Assembly: GCA_963691705.1 (NCBI GenBank)
Contig: OY829541.1
Coordinates: 66,931,189-66,995,188 of the forward strand
DNA length: 64,000 nt
Source of the DNA: Viola odorata
Taxonomy: Eukaryota > Streptophyta > Magnoliopsida > Malpighiales > Violaceae
Direction: 5' to 3'
In this document: one piece after another, positions 23,104-34,813 of the stretch
How the letters are laid out: every line of letters begins with the position of its first letter
Numbering within the stretch: the first letter of the stretch is position 1
Notes under the pieces: generated by a model
Databases searched by the model: none
Told to the model about the DNA's origin: nothing
What the model saw: only the letters and a program-made list of their open reading frames with translations
Translations under genes and position numbers: made by a program

Positions 23104-24737
23104 TCAGTCTCCTTCAGTTTCATGGATTTGTAACAATGGCATCTTCCTATTAGAAGATGAGGATGCCAAGCCACTAAAGCTGTTCTCCTCTGCATTTTCT
23201 TCCTCAGTTTTCCCCCATAGTATAGCATAGAACCCAATGGATATGATAATTGCCCCAATAACACTGCAAATACCAGAAGGGTGTAGAAAAATGCATAAAT
23301 AAATATGGACAATTAAACCAAAACAGAACTTTAGGGTAGGTTTCTCCTAATTATGTAGGGCTACTTTACTGACTGGGACCTAAAGTGATAATGTGTTTAC
23401 CTTCCAAGATAGAGAGCATCACCAAGGAACGTAAAAGCTACAATAGCTGCAATTGCAATTGAGACTGGCTTGAATGATGCAACATAGACTGGCCCTTTTA
23501 TGCGCGCGCCCCACGCGTGAAGTCCAGTAGAGAAAATTTGGCCTAGGAAACCCTAAAACCAGTACTTGTCTGATGTTAGCTAGATAACCACTAGAATCTG
23601 AGATTGCAAATAATAGCCGATTGGATACTAACCGTGTAGATAACTGCAGCATAGGCTATTTCAGAATTTAGTCTCCAGGCCCTCGGGTTTCGTTCCGCTA
23701 TTAAACATACCAGTCCAGATACAATAGCTGCAGAAAAGTTGTATATGAAAACTACTGTCAATTCTGCAGGATATATCAGCATTATCTGCCCCTGTAAAGT
23801 TTGACAGAAAAGCAACTTCAGGTTTCTTGAAATTTCGCAACCGAAGATAGGCTTTACGATGAATTTGGAGAAATATGTACCACAACGATGTACCAAACTG
23901 AGTAAAGAAGCCACTGGCTGGCAAGAAAGATGCCACCCAAGACCCAATTGGAATGTGATGTGGATAGAAGGGAAAGAGCTGGTACTGTTGTACATGAAGT
24001 TGACAAAAGTGCAGGTCCTTTATAAAGAACTACTACTAGTGCACCAGATATTGATACTAAAGTACCAATAATTTTAGCTTTTGTAGTAGAGCTCTTCATA
24101 TCTAGCCTTTCCATCCTTGTTTTTCAGAATCGATGCATGTCATAATTCGAACAAAAATAAGGAGTTAACGGTGAAATGAAAGTATAAAAGAAAGGAGAGA
24201 AATTAAGGAAGAAAACCTGAGGATTATGGCCAGAATGAAGGTAAAAGCTGGTGTAAGGTTGCACATAGCTGAAGCAAGAGTTGGTGAACTATAATCTATC
24301 CCTTTAACTGCAGAAAGCTGAGCCATAACCCTGCTCTTTTAAAATTCAGTCCTTTTTTCAATAGTGAAAATTCAAAGTAAAGAACAAATCACTCAAAAGT
24401 TTAAGTACCCGATAGGGCCAATCATGCAGATTCTGATGATCAGAGGGAACTTTCGCGACGGAAGTGCCACCCCACTGCAAAACACAGTTAGTACTAGCAG
24501 ATCTTTTTACGCAGAAAAAAGAATGAAAGAAAGAGAGGAAGCTGACCTAGGAAAGATGAAGAGGAAAGGGATAAGAACAAGGGCACCGATACAATACGGG
24601 TAGAATGCGAAAACAAAGTAGCTCATCCCTTTTAAAGTTGCTGCTTTGAGTATTGTGTTGACACCAACAAGAGCAAACTCTACTGCAACCATTGCTGTGA
24701 ATGGCACCACATCTCTCTGCCAATGCATCCATACCAT
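23104..24737 (-). CDS. WAT1-related transporter, copy 3
   Basis: Seven exons (24547-24737, 24409-24474, 24217-24330, 23881-24115, 23633-23791, 23401-23552 and 23104-23263) join to 358 open codons. Landmarks: [76 protein letters not shown] and FLGDALYLGS, then a Glu/Ser-rich tail. Exon 4 ends WYIVV|, where copy 1 has WYIVQ|. Exon sizes are almost the same as in copy 1, so these arose by tandem duplication. Predicted ten-helix membrane transporter of the drug/metabolite superfamily, substrate unknown. Confidence 0.92.
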
Positions 24738-26474
24738 ATTTCTGTCACTTATTTGGCGTCGATTCTAGTGCTAATCTTGAAACGTCTTTCTTTAGGTTCT
24801 TGATTAGTTGACAAAAAGATGCAATCAACACCTAATGCAACATCATGTTCTAATTTTGACAGATGAGAAAAGAAAAAAGAATAAAAATTTGTCCTTGATT
24901 GTTATTGTTACTATTATCATTCATCATATTGACCATACATATTAAATTAAAAGATCTTTGGCAAGTTTATTGAACAAGATCTTGTTATGTAAGGCTTTGT
25001 AGTATGGATAATGACATTAGATGTGATGTTTTGTCAACTACAGCTGCAGCTCAACAGAAAGATAAGTCATATGCCACACCTTTTTTCCAGTTTTAGGTGC
25101 TTCACATCTCCTGAAAAACCCTCAAATCTGTTTTCAGTTTTAGATGCTTCATCTCCTATAAAAAAATCCTCAAATCCCAGTTTTAGATGTTTCATGGTTT
25201 TCCTCTTTGTTCTTCTCTTGGGTTTCCTGAAACTAATATGAAAGCAAAATTGCAAACTTTAATGCGTAGAATTGATCATGCAAATGGTGACAAGGCCACA
25301 GGTGAAGGTGTGAACAAAAGAAAGATTTTGCATCACTGTCATGTGGATTTTACTAGTTTAAATTCAACATTACTCTTTTCTCAGACAAAAGCATAACGAT
25401 CGAAATGACGACACCTCCTAAAATCCAATCTGATTTGTTTGAGAAAAGAGGTTGTTGATGACTAAGAAAGTTATCTTTAAAATTAACAATAACGTTTTTT
25501 TAAAGAAATTCACAAGATGAGAAAGTTACTCTTTTTTCTTTCTTTTTTTTCTTAAAGTGTTAGTACTATTACTAATGAAGGTGGATGAGAAGCATAAGTA
25601 TATCATCAAATATATCTAATACAATAAAGTTTTATAGATATTTTATTGGTTCGATTCATACCTCTATACTTAAAAAGCACGACTCAAAATGTAAAAAAAT
25701 TGAATTTACTATTTTACCTTTGATAAAATAAGTATTTCAGCCTATACAAGAATTAAATATACATATAAAATGAAGATTATATGTGACAAGGCCAAAGGTG
25801 AAAGTGTGAAAGAAAAAGATTTTGCATCAGTTATGTGGATGCTAGAAGATATTGAGGAAAAAATTTAGGTATATCGGAAATATTTATTACTCGGTATCTT
25901 TTCATATAAAAATTTGACATCTATTAATTTTGAATTGAAATGATAAGAAATAAATAAAATTTATCCATTCTATATTAGGCTATATTTCTTTTTTTACTAA
26001 ATTATTACCAAGTATCAATTTTTTATGTAGAGAAATACCTAATGGTAAATTCTCCCGATATACCTACCTAAGATTTTCTCAAGATACTTTTAATTAATTA
26101 ATTAATTCCATTGCTTAATTTTGTTTCATTATATCAACCAGAGTGGAACCAAATCACAATCTCTTCTCATAGGGGTGTTTGGTATCAAATCATTAATAGA
26201 ATTCAATTAGAATTCTATTAATCAATGAACTTTAGTGATTGGTATAACAATGTGTCGTGCAACGGTGTGAATATATTATGTACACCACTATCTTTCTAGC
26301 AGCTACCACAACAAACCACTACCCTCAGTCTTCCTGGGCCACCGACATTATCATCTTCGTGAATCCAAAAGGGCAAAAACCCCAAATGGGCCAAATCTCA
26401 CAGCTCAAAATTGTCGCCACCGCCACCTATACTAACAACCCCCAAAAGTGTGCGGCAGTGTTGTATGCCAGCGG
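24738..26474. other. Intergenic DNA with short duplications and a WAT1 relic
   Basis: Contains a diverged duplication around CAGTTTTAG(G/A)TG(C/T)TTCA (about 25085-25200) and two related copies of a GTGACAAGGCCA(C/A)AGGTGAA block (near 25290 and 25785). It also holds the WAT1 exon relic listed separately. No other gene is supported. Confidence 0.5.
25382..25475 (-). pseudogene. Relic of WAT1 exon 4
   Basis: About 94 bp align without large gaps to part of exon 4 of WAT1 copy 4 (about 32980-33077). Shared blocks include CAGACAAAA, CACCTCCTAA/AACCTCCTAA, GAGAAAAGAG and GTTGTTGATGA/CTGTTGATGA. Frame is lost and no other exon is recognisable nearby. It marks a deleted or decayed further member of the tandem family, closest to copy 4. 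Confidence 0.75.
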
Positions 26475-26479
26475 GGCCT

Positions 26480-28012
26480 TGATTGATGGTTTATTTTGGA
26501 TGTTTTATCTTTTCTTTTATTATTAATTGAGATGATAATTATGCTACTTTAAGCCCTTTTGCTTCCTTTCCCTATAAACAGCCTTTGGAGCATCAATCTG
26601 AAGGAAAAGAGCAGAAAGCTTGAAGATTAGAGCTTAAATCAATCATTTGGTGATGGAGTCCCGTTTTCAGCTTTGCTGCCTTGAATTTGGTCCATTCGTC
26701 CCTAGGCCTCGACAAGAAGCAACCTTCCGGAATCCCAGCTGGACTTGCACTGACCATGTTTTTCCGTGCTTCAATTAATTATTCTCTAGTGCATTTCCTG
26801 TCTTCTTGGGACTCATTATTATCAGACACTAGACTTCTTGGGCCACTCTTTGTTATTCTCTTGAGGTTACAAACGTTCTTGGAAGAATGCATCAAACATT
26901 CTTCCTTATTTTAAGGGAATGTTTCCACTAGTTTACAAGCACTTTGAAGACAAGATTTTGGGAGCTTGTGAGCTAGTGTTGACTGACCTTGGAGAGGAGC
27001 ATGAGGACAGAGGGAGGACCATTTAAGATAGCATTTTCGGACTGAAGAGGGCATTAGGAAAAAGGAGGACAGTAGAGAGCAAGAGAGGAGAAAATCAGCA
27101 TTTCTCACATTTTCCAGATTTTTCAGCTTTTCTTTGTATTTTCGGATTTTAACTTCTTTTGCTGTTTTGATTGGTTGTAATTAATTCCTCCAATTCCTGG
27201 TAGGGATTGAGAGGTTTACAAGTCCAGTATGTTTTGAGACTTTGTTTGAACTTAATTAAATTCGGTTTTGTATTTCTTCCTTCTTGTTTTAACTCCAATT
27301 TGTTCATGTTTGGTTTGAGTTTGGCCAACTTGGATTTTGACTTGAATGAATATTGTCAGTTCCTCCGAAATTGAGTATTATCCATGATTGGGGGAACACA
27401 AGTAGACAATTCTCTAGTGACTGCGATTGGTCCGGCATTAAGAGAAAGGAGGAAAGAATTAGACCATGAGATGACGATCTCACCTCAAGGCCTAGGAGAA
27501 GAGGCTTCCTGCGTGACAATTGGTAGGAATGTTACCATCGGACCAAGATGGCGCTTGAGAGATTGACGAACTCATCCATAGGTTTAGGGAAGGATTTCTT
27601 AAACTTCCCTATGAAACCGTTTTGAATATATTTGTCAATGATCAACAACATGGAATTGTTACCTCAAGAGATCTCTACTGGGAACAATATTTCCCTCATC
27701 CTTGCACTCTCTCTGTCTTTACTTTTTTTCGTTTCTTATTTTCTATTTGTATTTTGTGCATGGTCGACTCGTCCCGAGGCCTTGGGATGAAGCGACCATG
27801 TCTGCTGCTGTTTTTTTATTTTCTTGTCATTTATTTTCTTGTACTGTTTTGACCTCCCCCTTCGTTTTGTTCAGTTTGGTTTGGTTGTTTGCAGGAGAAT
27901 AAACATTAGGCCGATAGTCCCTGTGTTCGATCCTCTTACCGCTGTGCACAATCCTTTTTGTTGCTTAGTGATAAGTTGTAATTTTATTTATGATTGGATT
28001 CGACACCCATCA
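26480..28012 (+). repeat. Left LTR, 1,533 bp
   Basis: Starts TGAT and ends ATCA. It is immediately followed by TATTTT and the primer-binding-like site. It differs from the right LTR by very few bases; I saw one substitution (near 26866) and one 1-bp indel in a T run. This indicates a young insertion. Confidence 0.9.
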
Positions 28013-28017
28013 TATTT

Positions 28018-28035
28018 TGGCGCCGTTGCCGGGGA
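28018..28035 (+). other. Putative primer binding site
   Basis: TGGCGCCGTTGCCGGGGA, five bases after the left LTR. It is a common motif next to the 5' LTR of plant Ty3/gypsy elements, where it pairs with a tRNA 3' end. No equivalent is present beside the right LTR, which is followed (minus strand) by TATTTTCACTTC. Confidence 0.75.
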
Positions 28036-28832
28036 CTATTGGTTGAACTAATGTTTGTTTTTCTATGTTTATGACCAGATCTACTGAAGAATAACTGAGT
28101 CTAGCCCAAGACTATAAAGATGGACGCTTCATGGGAGGCAACCCATGTTTCTTTCGGATTTGTTTTCCTTTTGTTCTTTTTTGTTGTCGTTATTTTTGTT
28201 TTTTCCCCTTCTTGATCTCTCTCTCTGTTTTTCTCTTTGATTGCAGATTTCTTGGCACTTTTTAGTGCAGCTCCAGAAACACTTTGGCTGACTCTTCTCA
28301 AGACCTAGGGAAGAGGCAGATGTGTTGCACCAGCTACCCCTTCGCCTACTCCACCTACTTCGCCCCCAGGTTTTATCTTTCTTTGTTACTGTCTTTTTGC
28401 CCTTGTTTGTGCTCGTTCATATTGAGGACATTGTGTCCAATAAGTGTGGGGGAGTCACTTTCGTGTTTTTATTGTGTTTTTGGGCATATTTTTGTTGTTT
28501 TTGTGTTTTTCTTTTTCTGTTTTTCGCACCCTTGTATTAAATGACATCCCAAAAACTTGACTTATGTGAATACTTGATCTATCAACTCTGTCTTACAATG
28601 CTAAACACTTCTGACATTACAATTTGTACATTTATTCGCATGGTTGTATAATGAGTATTGCTGTCCTAGGAAATATTTTGCTAGGATTGTACTGTCTTCT
28701 CATCTCAAGACCTTGGGATGAAGATCCCGTCCATAATGTTGCTGCAAGTTTTTTATTTTTTTACTTTGCGTTAGTGTCTTTTTATTCTTTGCTTGACTGT
28801 GTGTGTTTGTATGTTTTGGGATTGTGGCAGAA

Positions 28833-28891
28833 AGGAGGTATAAGAGGCCGAAGGCCTATTTTTTTTAAAAAAAAAAAAAAGCAAAGAAAAA

Positions 28892-28922
<31 letters not shown>

Positions 28923-28970
28923 AAAGAAAAGAAAAGAAAAGAATAAGGAGGTATAAGAGGCCGAAGGCCT
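28833..28970 (+). repeat. Duplicated AGGAGG block around a purine run
   Basis: The 24-bp sequence AGGAGGTATAAGAGGCCGAA with GGCCT after it occurs twice, at about 28835 and 28947. Between them lies an almost pure A/G tract of some 80 bases. The purine tract might be related to the polypurine tract of the element, though it is not next to an LTR. The apparent Lys-rich reading frame here is an artefact of the tract. Confidence 0.6.
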
Positions 28971-29253
28971 AAATAAAAGAAAGAAAATGTGCAGAAGGGA
29001 GAAGAGGAAAGATTGGTGGTGTTCTTTAATTTTGTTGCTTGTATTTTTATTATTGTTGCATGACTGCTTGTGTATTTTTTCTTGTGTAGTAGCTGCGTTT
29101 GGATTGTGTCTTGGGCAGAGAAGACAGTAGTTCTAGGGATTTATTTCCTGGTTGAACAGCATGCTATCATACCACTATTTGAATATTTGCACATTTGTGA
29201 TGTTTGGTGTGTTTGAGCATTGCTTGAAAGAGTTGGTTTTTGAAGTGAAAATA

Positions 29254-30785
29254 TGATGGGTGTCGAATCCAATCATAAATAAAATTACAACTTATCACTA
29301 AGCAACAAAAAGGATTGTGCACAGCGGTAAGAGGATCGAACACAGGGACTATCGGCCTAATGTTTATTCTCCTGCAAACAACCAAACCAAACTGAACAAA
29401 ACGAAGGGGGAGGTCAAAACAGTACAAGAAAATAAATGACAAGAAAATAAAAAAACAGCAGCAGACATGGTCGCTTCATCCCAAGGCCTCGGGACGAGTC
29501 GACCATGCACAAAATACAAATAGAAAATAAGAAACGAAAAAAGTAAAGACAGAGAGAGTGCAAGGATGAGGGAAATATTGTTCCCAGTAGAGATCTCTTG
29601 AGGTAACAATTCCATGTTGTTGATCATTGACAAATATATTCAAAACGGTTTCATAGGGAAGTTTAAGAAATCCTTCCCTAAACCTATGGATGAGTTCGTC
29701 AATCTCTCAAGCGCCATCTTGGTCCGATGGTAACATTCCTACCAATTGTCACGCAGGAAGCCTCTTCTCCTAGGCCTTGAGGTGAGATCGTCATCTCATG
29801 GTCTAATTCTTTCCTCCTTTCTCTTAATGCCGGACCAATCGCAGTCACTAGAGAATTGTCTACTTGTGTTCCCCCAATCATGGATAATACTCAATTTCGG
29901 AGGAACTGACAATATTCATTCAAGTCAAAATCCAAGTTGGCCAAACTCAAACCAAACATGAACAAATTGGAGTTAAAACAAGAAGGAAGAAATACAAAAC
30001 CGAATTTAATTAAGTTCAAACAAAGTCTCAAAACATACTGGACTTGTAAACCTCTCAATCCCTACCAGGAATTGGAGGAATTAATTACAACCAATCAAAA
30101 CAGCAAAAGAAGTTAAAATCCGAAAATACAAAGAAAAGCTGAAAAATCTGGAAAATGTGAGAAATGCTGATTTTCTCCTCTCTTGCTCTCTACTGTCCTC
30201 CTTTTTCCTAATGCCCTCTTCAGTCCGAAAATGCTATCTTAAATGGTCCTCCCTCTGTCCTCATGCTCCTCTCCAAGGTCAGTCAACACTAGCTCACAAG
30301 CTCCCAAAATCTTGTCTTCAAAGTGCTTGTAAACTAGTGGAAACATTCCCTTAAAATAAGGAAGAATGTTTGATGCATTCTTCCAAGAACGTTTGTAAGC
30401 TCAAGAGAATAACAAAGAGTGGCCCAAGAAGTCTAGTGTCTGATAATAATGAGTCCCAAGAAGACAGGAAATGCACTAGAGAATAATTAATTGAAGCACG
30501 GAAAAACATGGTCAGTGCAAGTCCAGCTGGGATTCCGGAAGGTTGCTTCTTGTCGAGGCCTAGGGACGAATGGACCAAATTCAAGGCAGCAAAGCTGAAA
30601 ACGGGACTCCATCACCAAATGATTGATTTAAGCTCTAATCTTCAAGCTTTCTGCTCCTTTCCTTCAGATTGATGCTCCAAAGGCTGTTTATAGGGAAAGG
30701 AAGCAAAAGGGCTTAAAGTAGCATAATTATCATCTCAATTAATAATAAAAGAAAAGATAAAACATCCAAAATAAACCATCAATCA
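29254..30785 (-). repeat. Right LTR, inverted, 1,532 bp
   Basis: Reverse complement of 26480-28012. Its inner edge is followed on the minus strand by the same TATTTT hexamer that follows the left LTR; after that the two sides are unrelated. Confidence 0.9.
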
Positions 30786-31152
30786 GGCCTCCTCCACCCT
30801 GTCAAAAGTCTGTAACCACCGCCTTGTCTTCTCCTATGGATCTCGGCGACGAACCTCCCACCTCAACCGCTCGGCGGTTTCTTATATCTCTAAAATGGTC
30901 CAACTTTGTCACTGTATCAGCCAGCGGAATCACATCCAATACACACCCAAACCTCCTCCTGCCAAAAAATCGATCTCTCTCGGGGTTTCTTCTCTCATGT
31001 TCTCTCTCGCCGCCGCTGCCACATTCCGTTCTCTCTCGCCGCTGCGTTCTCCTCTCGTTGTTGCTCTTCTCTCTCGCCGCTGCGTTCTCCTCTCGCCGTT
31101 GCTCTTCTCTCTCGCGTGTTGCTGTGTTTCGGCTTTTAGACAGAGTTTTTAA

Positions 31153-31669
31153 GTAATTAACTAATTAATTATTAAAAAACTAAATAAATTCTTAACAATC
31201 ACACATATTTTAGCATAAATTCTATTTTGTATTAATTTTGATGGTTCAATTCTATAAGAATTGAACTCATTTAAAAAAAAGTATAACAAACATTGAATTT
31301 GGAAAGAATTCATTCCCAAATTTTGAGTTATTTCAATTTTTAATTGCTTAGTTTAAATGATTTGGTTTTTCTATTTCAATTTTCGTCATTAATTTATTCT
31401 ATCTTTTTCCATTAACATGGTCTCTAGCTACCATATTCGTTACTCCATTTCTTCTCAAATTTTCAAAATTTTATCAATCTTATTCAATTCTTTAATTGTT
31501 TTTAACTACATAAATGTCAGAATTATGACTGTTAAAAAACTAAGATTTCAATTGCAAGTTTCATAACAATTTCTAATTTATCTGCACAATACAACCATCC
31601 CAGTTTATTGATAAAATGTTCTATCATTTAACTTTCCTAGAATGATAAGCATACAAATTCCAAGTTTGG
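31153..31669. other. AT-rich spacer before WAT1 copy 4
   Basis: No gene or clear repeat seen; the part adjoining 31670 is the likely 3' untranslated region of WAT1 copy 4. Confidence 0.5.
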
Positions 31670-33986
31670 TCATACTTCATTTCCACCACCATTCCTTGGA
31701 ACAAGAAGTGGAGTCGTTTTGCTTGAAGATCCTGAGCTACATTCATTCAATAATACCATGGTCTCCTTCTCCTTAATTTTCCCCCACATCACACCATAAA
31801 ATCCAGCTGCAATTATGATTGATCCAATCACACTGCAACCAATCAAATCATCATTATCTTTTGCAACAATTCAATTTACAGTTTAATCTCAATTAGACAA
31901 TATAAGATTTACCATTTGTTCTCTTTAATTTGTGACACAATAAGTTGCTCTACTTATATTTCATTAATATTTCTGCCCCTTTATTGACGTGTCAGATTCA
32001 TAAGTGTCAAAAGTGTTACCATAGTAAAAGGACTCAGTGTGTGAAGACGAATAATAGAAGGTAAGATGTGTCAAGCTCTTCTAAGTCGAGGAACTAAGTG
32101 TCTCGAAAAATCCAGATGCGGTTCAAATTACATAATTGTAGCTTAATGTACCTGCCAAGATGAAGGGAATCTCCTAAGAACATGACTGCCATAAACACTG
32201 CAACGGCAATCCCCAAAGGCTTGAACATGGCTACAAACACAGGTCCCTTTGTCCGCAAACACCATGTGTGAACAGAAATTCTGAACAAGCTCCCAAATAT
32301 TGCCTATAATCACTTCAGTTCAAAAATAAACATTACTCCCTGCATATCACCAAAAATGCTGCTAGAAATGCAGGAAGATGCATGCATAATGCATATCACC
32401 AAAAATGCTGCTAGAAATGCAGGAAGATGCATGCATAAATGGATCGTAGCGCGCAGCAATTAACTAACATTCTTTAACACTTCAATCTATCAAGAAATTT
32501 TAGTATGGTCAGTTTCCTTGTAAAACCAGAATGTGCATTGTTAGAACAGTTTGAATTCGCAAGCTTTCGTACCGTGAATACAATGGCAATCACTTCAATG
32601 CCATGATTGAGATTCCAGCCATTAGGGTTCCTCTCCAATATAAGAGCAAAAACTGCAGATTGGATTGTGATAAAGAAGGTGAAAAAGAAGACTATTGTCA
32701 TCTCTTCTGGGTATTCTTTTACAGTTGCTCCCTGAAAAGAAAAGAAAAGAAAAAAACAAAATTCAAGCTGGTACATCCTTAACTACTAGCCATTAAAGCA
32801 ACGTAAGTTTTCCTAATTAATACCAACCAATTCATGTCTGATGGGCCACATCTCAACTGTCCAAAAGTTTTGTTTTTTGTTTTCTTTAAGGTCCTGAAAC
32901 CAAAATGGTCCTAATTTATGCTAATGGAACAGATTTAACATGCTGAATATTCCATTTACCTGAGCTATGTTCCATGTTGCAGACAAAAACATAACGAACG
33001 AAAGGACGAAACCTCCTAAGATCCAATCGAATTGGTCTGAGAAAAGAGACTGTTGATGATGACCAAGAAAGTTGGAATTTAATGAAGATTTCAACATCAC
33101 TGGACCTCTATAGAGGGTCACAATCAATGCTCCTGTTACTGCTACAATAGCCCCCAAGCATTTTGCTTGACTGCTTGATCTTCTTACTTCTAATGTTTCC
33201 ATCCTTAAATATTCAGACCATAAATGATAAGAAATCACTATAATAATAATAATAAAGGAATAAGAAAAAGAGCCACAAATTAATCTCAGACTCTCTTTTA
33301 AATTAACCCAACCTAAAAATGACTGCAAGCAGGAATGTGAAAACTGGAGAAAGATTGGCCATTGCAGAAGACATAGTAGGTGAGCTGAGGTTTACACCTG
33401 TTAAAAACAGAATCTGCCCTGTACTCCTGCAACACAAACACTTTTTTTCCAAATCAAAAGAATAGAACATAAAACAAGAACCCTTTTTTCTTTCTCTCTC
33501 CGAGTATCCTCTCTACCCCTTCCGAGTAGGAGATCAATCCCGTTCGAGTATAGTGTTCTTACCCTATCAAGGCAAGAAGGAAGAATTTGCAGATGAGAGA
33601 AAAAGTGAGAGGAGCCCTTTTCTTCCTGCAAAACAGAGATTCCAGTATTATGAAAGAAACCATTGAAGAAAAAAAAGAAAACTTCTAATTTGATTGATCA
33701 AGAATGAATGAATGGTTTGATGAAAGAAAGAGGATTAATTAACAGAAATCTGAATGAATGGTTTGATGAAAGAAAGAGGATTAATTAACAGAAATCACCT
33801 TTGAAAGATGAGATAAGGGAGAAGGATGAGAGTGGCAAGGGCATTGTAATACACAACAGAAACGTATCTGCTCATTCCTACTGCCAAAGCTGCTTTGCTT
33901 ACTGTAGACACACCCACATCTGTGCATTCCACTGACACCATTGCCACAAAAGGTACCATATCCCACATCCAAGAACCAAAATCCAT
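31670..33986 (-). CDS. WAT1-related transporter, copy 4
   Basis: Seven exons: 33799-33986, 33563-33625, about 33312-33425, about 32961-33202, about 32574-32732, about 32154-32303 and 31670 to about 31833. They give roughly 359 codons. Landmarks: [86 protein letters not shown], then a Ser-rich tail ending in LLVPRNGGG. It is more diverged from copies 1-3 than they are from each other. The start follows a 46-bp tandem duplication in intron 1, and intron 5 holds a 49-bp duplication. Predicted ten-helix transporter; substrate unknown. Confidence 0.9.
32341..32438. repeat. 49-bp perfect tandem duplication in WAT1 copy 4 intron
   Basis: Units 32341-32389 and 32390-32438, each starting TGCATATCACCAAAAATGCT and ending GATGCATGCATAA. 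The copies are identical. Confidence 0.95.
33705..33796. repeat. 46-bp perfect tandem duplication beside the exon 1 donor of WAT1 copy 4
   Basis: Units 33705-33750 and 33751-33796, each TGAATGAATGGTTTGATGAA...ACAGAAATC. The right copy ends two bases from the exon 1 splice donor (33797-33798 on the minus strand). Confidence 0.95.
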
Positions 33987-34390
33987 CTTCTTCTTCTTCC
34001 TCCCAATTCTGCTGCTATCTATCTGCAGACAAACAGTAGAATCTAGGATATATGTATGAAGGAGTTTCTCCTCTTCTTTTTTGCATACATATAAGCTCGG
34101 TATTCGAGTGGAGTACTGATTACAAGCTCGTTAGTGTACAGCACGACCGAGAGTTCATATCATGCCTTTACTTTTAGAAAATAACATAGCAGGGCAGGTC
34201 TACGTCAATGACTGTTTTGTTGGTCCTACTTACTACTTAGTACTATCCTTGAAAAGGAATCTAATCATAGCATTCAGGTAAGGGCAAAGCTATGGTAATT
34301 TGGTGTCTAATTTGTTTATTTATTACTCCATTAGTCGGTGAGAATAAAATGGGGAGTAGGTAGAACGCTCCAAAAAAGATTGGTGTGACG
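33987..34390. other. Upstream region of WAT1 copy 4
   Basis: No gene seen. Probable promoter and leader of WAT1 copy 4 on the minus strand; no convincing TATA element was assigned. Confidence 0.5.
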
Positions 34391-34740
34391 TATTTTTTAG
34401 GGGAAATTGCAAAAATTGGTACCTGTACAAGAATTTAATGAAATGTTTCATACCTCATCTATAAATTGCTTTTAAAAGATACCTGTACAATACGAAAACG
34501 TCACATTTGGTACCTCAACCTCACGCCGTCCAACAATCACCGTTAACTGTCCTACGTGGCACGCCACGTCGGATGCCACGTGGGATACGGCTGACGTGGC
34601 ATGCCACGTCATCACATCCGACATGTGTCTTTCTCCACGTGTGAAACGACGTCGTTTCACACCAGCCATGAACTACGAGTAGTTCATGGTCAAAATGAAC
34701 GACGCGTCGTTCACATGCTAGCATTTATCATTCTCCAAGT

Positions 34741-34813
34741 AAGGGAAATCCAAGATTCGAACCCTGGACCACTGGTAGCACAAGCAAAAATCTTACCACT
34801 AGACCAAATGCTC
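34741..34813 (-). repeat. tRNA-Pro-like segment, left arm
   Basis: The minus strand reads AGAGCATTTGGTCTAGTGGT, then a degenerate middle, then CCAGGGTTCGAATCTTGG. This follows plant tRNA-Pro: a TGGTCTAGTGGTA A-box region and a GGTTCGAATC B-box. The acceptor stem and anticodon arm are not conserved, so it is a tRNA-derived sequence and not a working tRNA gene. Confidence 0.65.

Larger units (their letters stand above)
26480..30785. mobile_element. Non-autonomous LTR retroelement with LTRs in opposite orientation, 4,306 bp
   Basis: The left LTR (26480-28012) begins TGATTGATGG and ends CCCATCA. The right LTR (29254-30785) is the same sequence reversed. A perfect 5-bp duplication, GGCCT, flanks the whole at 26475-26479 and 30786-30790, so the unit behaves as one insertion. 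The interior (28013-29253) has no gag or pol. It contains a primer-binding-like TGGCGCCGTTGCCGGGGA, and blocks of the kind usually found after pol in plant Ty3/gypsy elements (GGGAGGCAACCCATG; ATTGAGGACATTGTGTCC followed by GTGTGGGGGAG). Normal retroelements have LTRs in direct orientation, so this configuration is abnormal. Lineage (Athila/Tat-like) is inferred. Confidence 0.88.
26278..31152 (+). other. Possible host reading frame interrupted by the retroelement
   Basis: An ATG-led frame (26278 on) runs into the retroelement at 26479. If the element and one copy of its 5-bp duplication are removed, the frame continues without a stop from 30791 to 31152, giving about 187 codons. I do not recognise the product. 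The second half is CT-rich with a degenerate tandem repeat (about 31000-31125, CTCTCGCCGCTGCGTTCTCC type) and may be leader-like rather than coding. The open frame may be chance. Confidence 0.3.

Noticed and set aside
28624..28956. Open frame with a long Lys-rich C-terminus
   Set aside because: It is produced by the A/G tract inside the retroelement interior and has no homology signature.
26278..31152. Resemblance of the rejoined frame to HMG-CoA synthase because of an FSYGS word
   Set aside because: Only a few residues agree and the surrounding sequence does not align, so no function is assigned.
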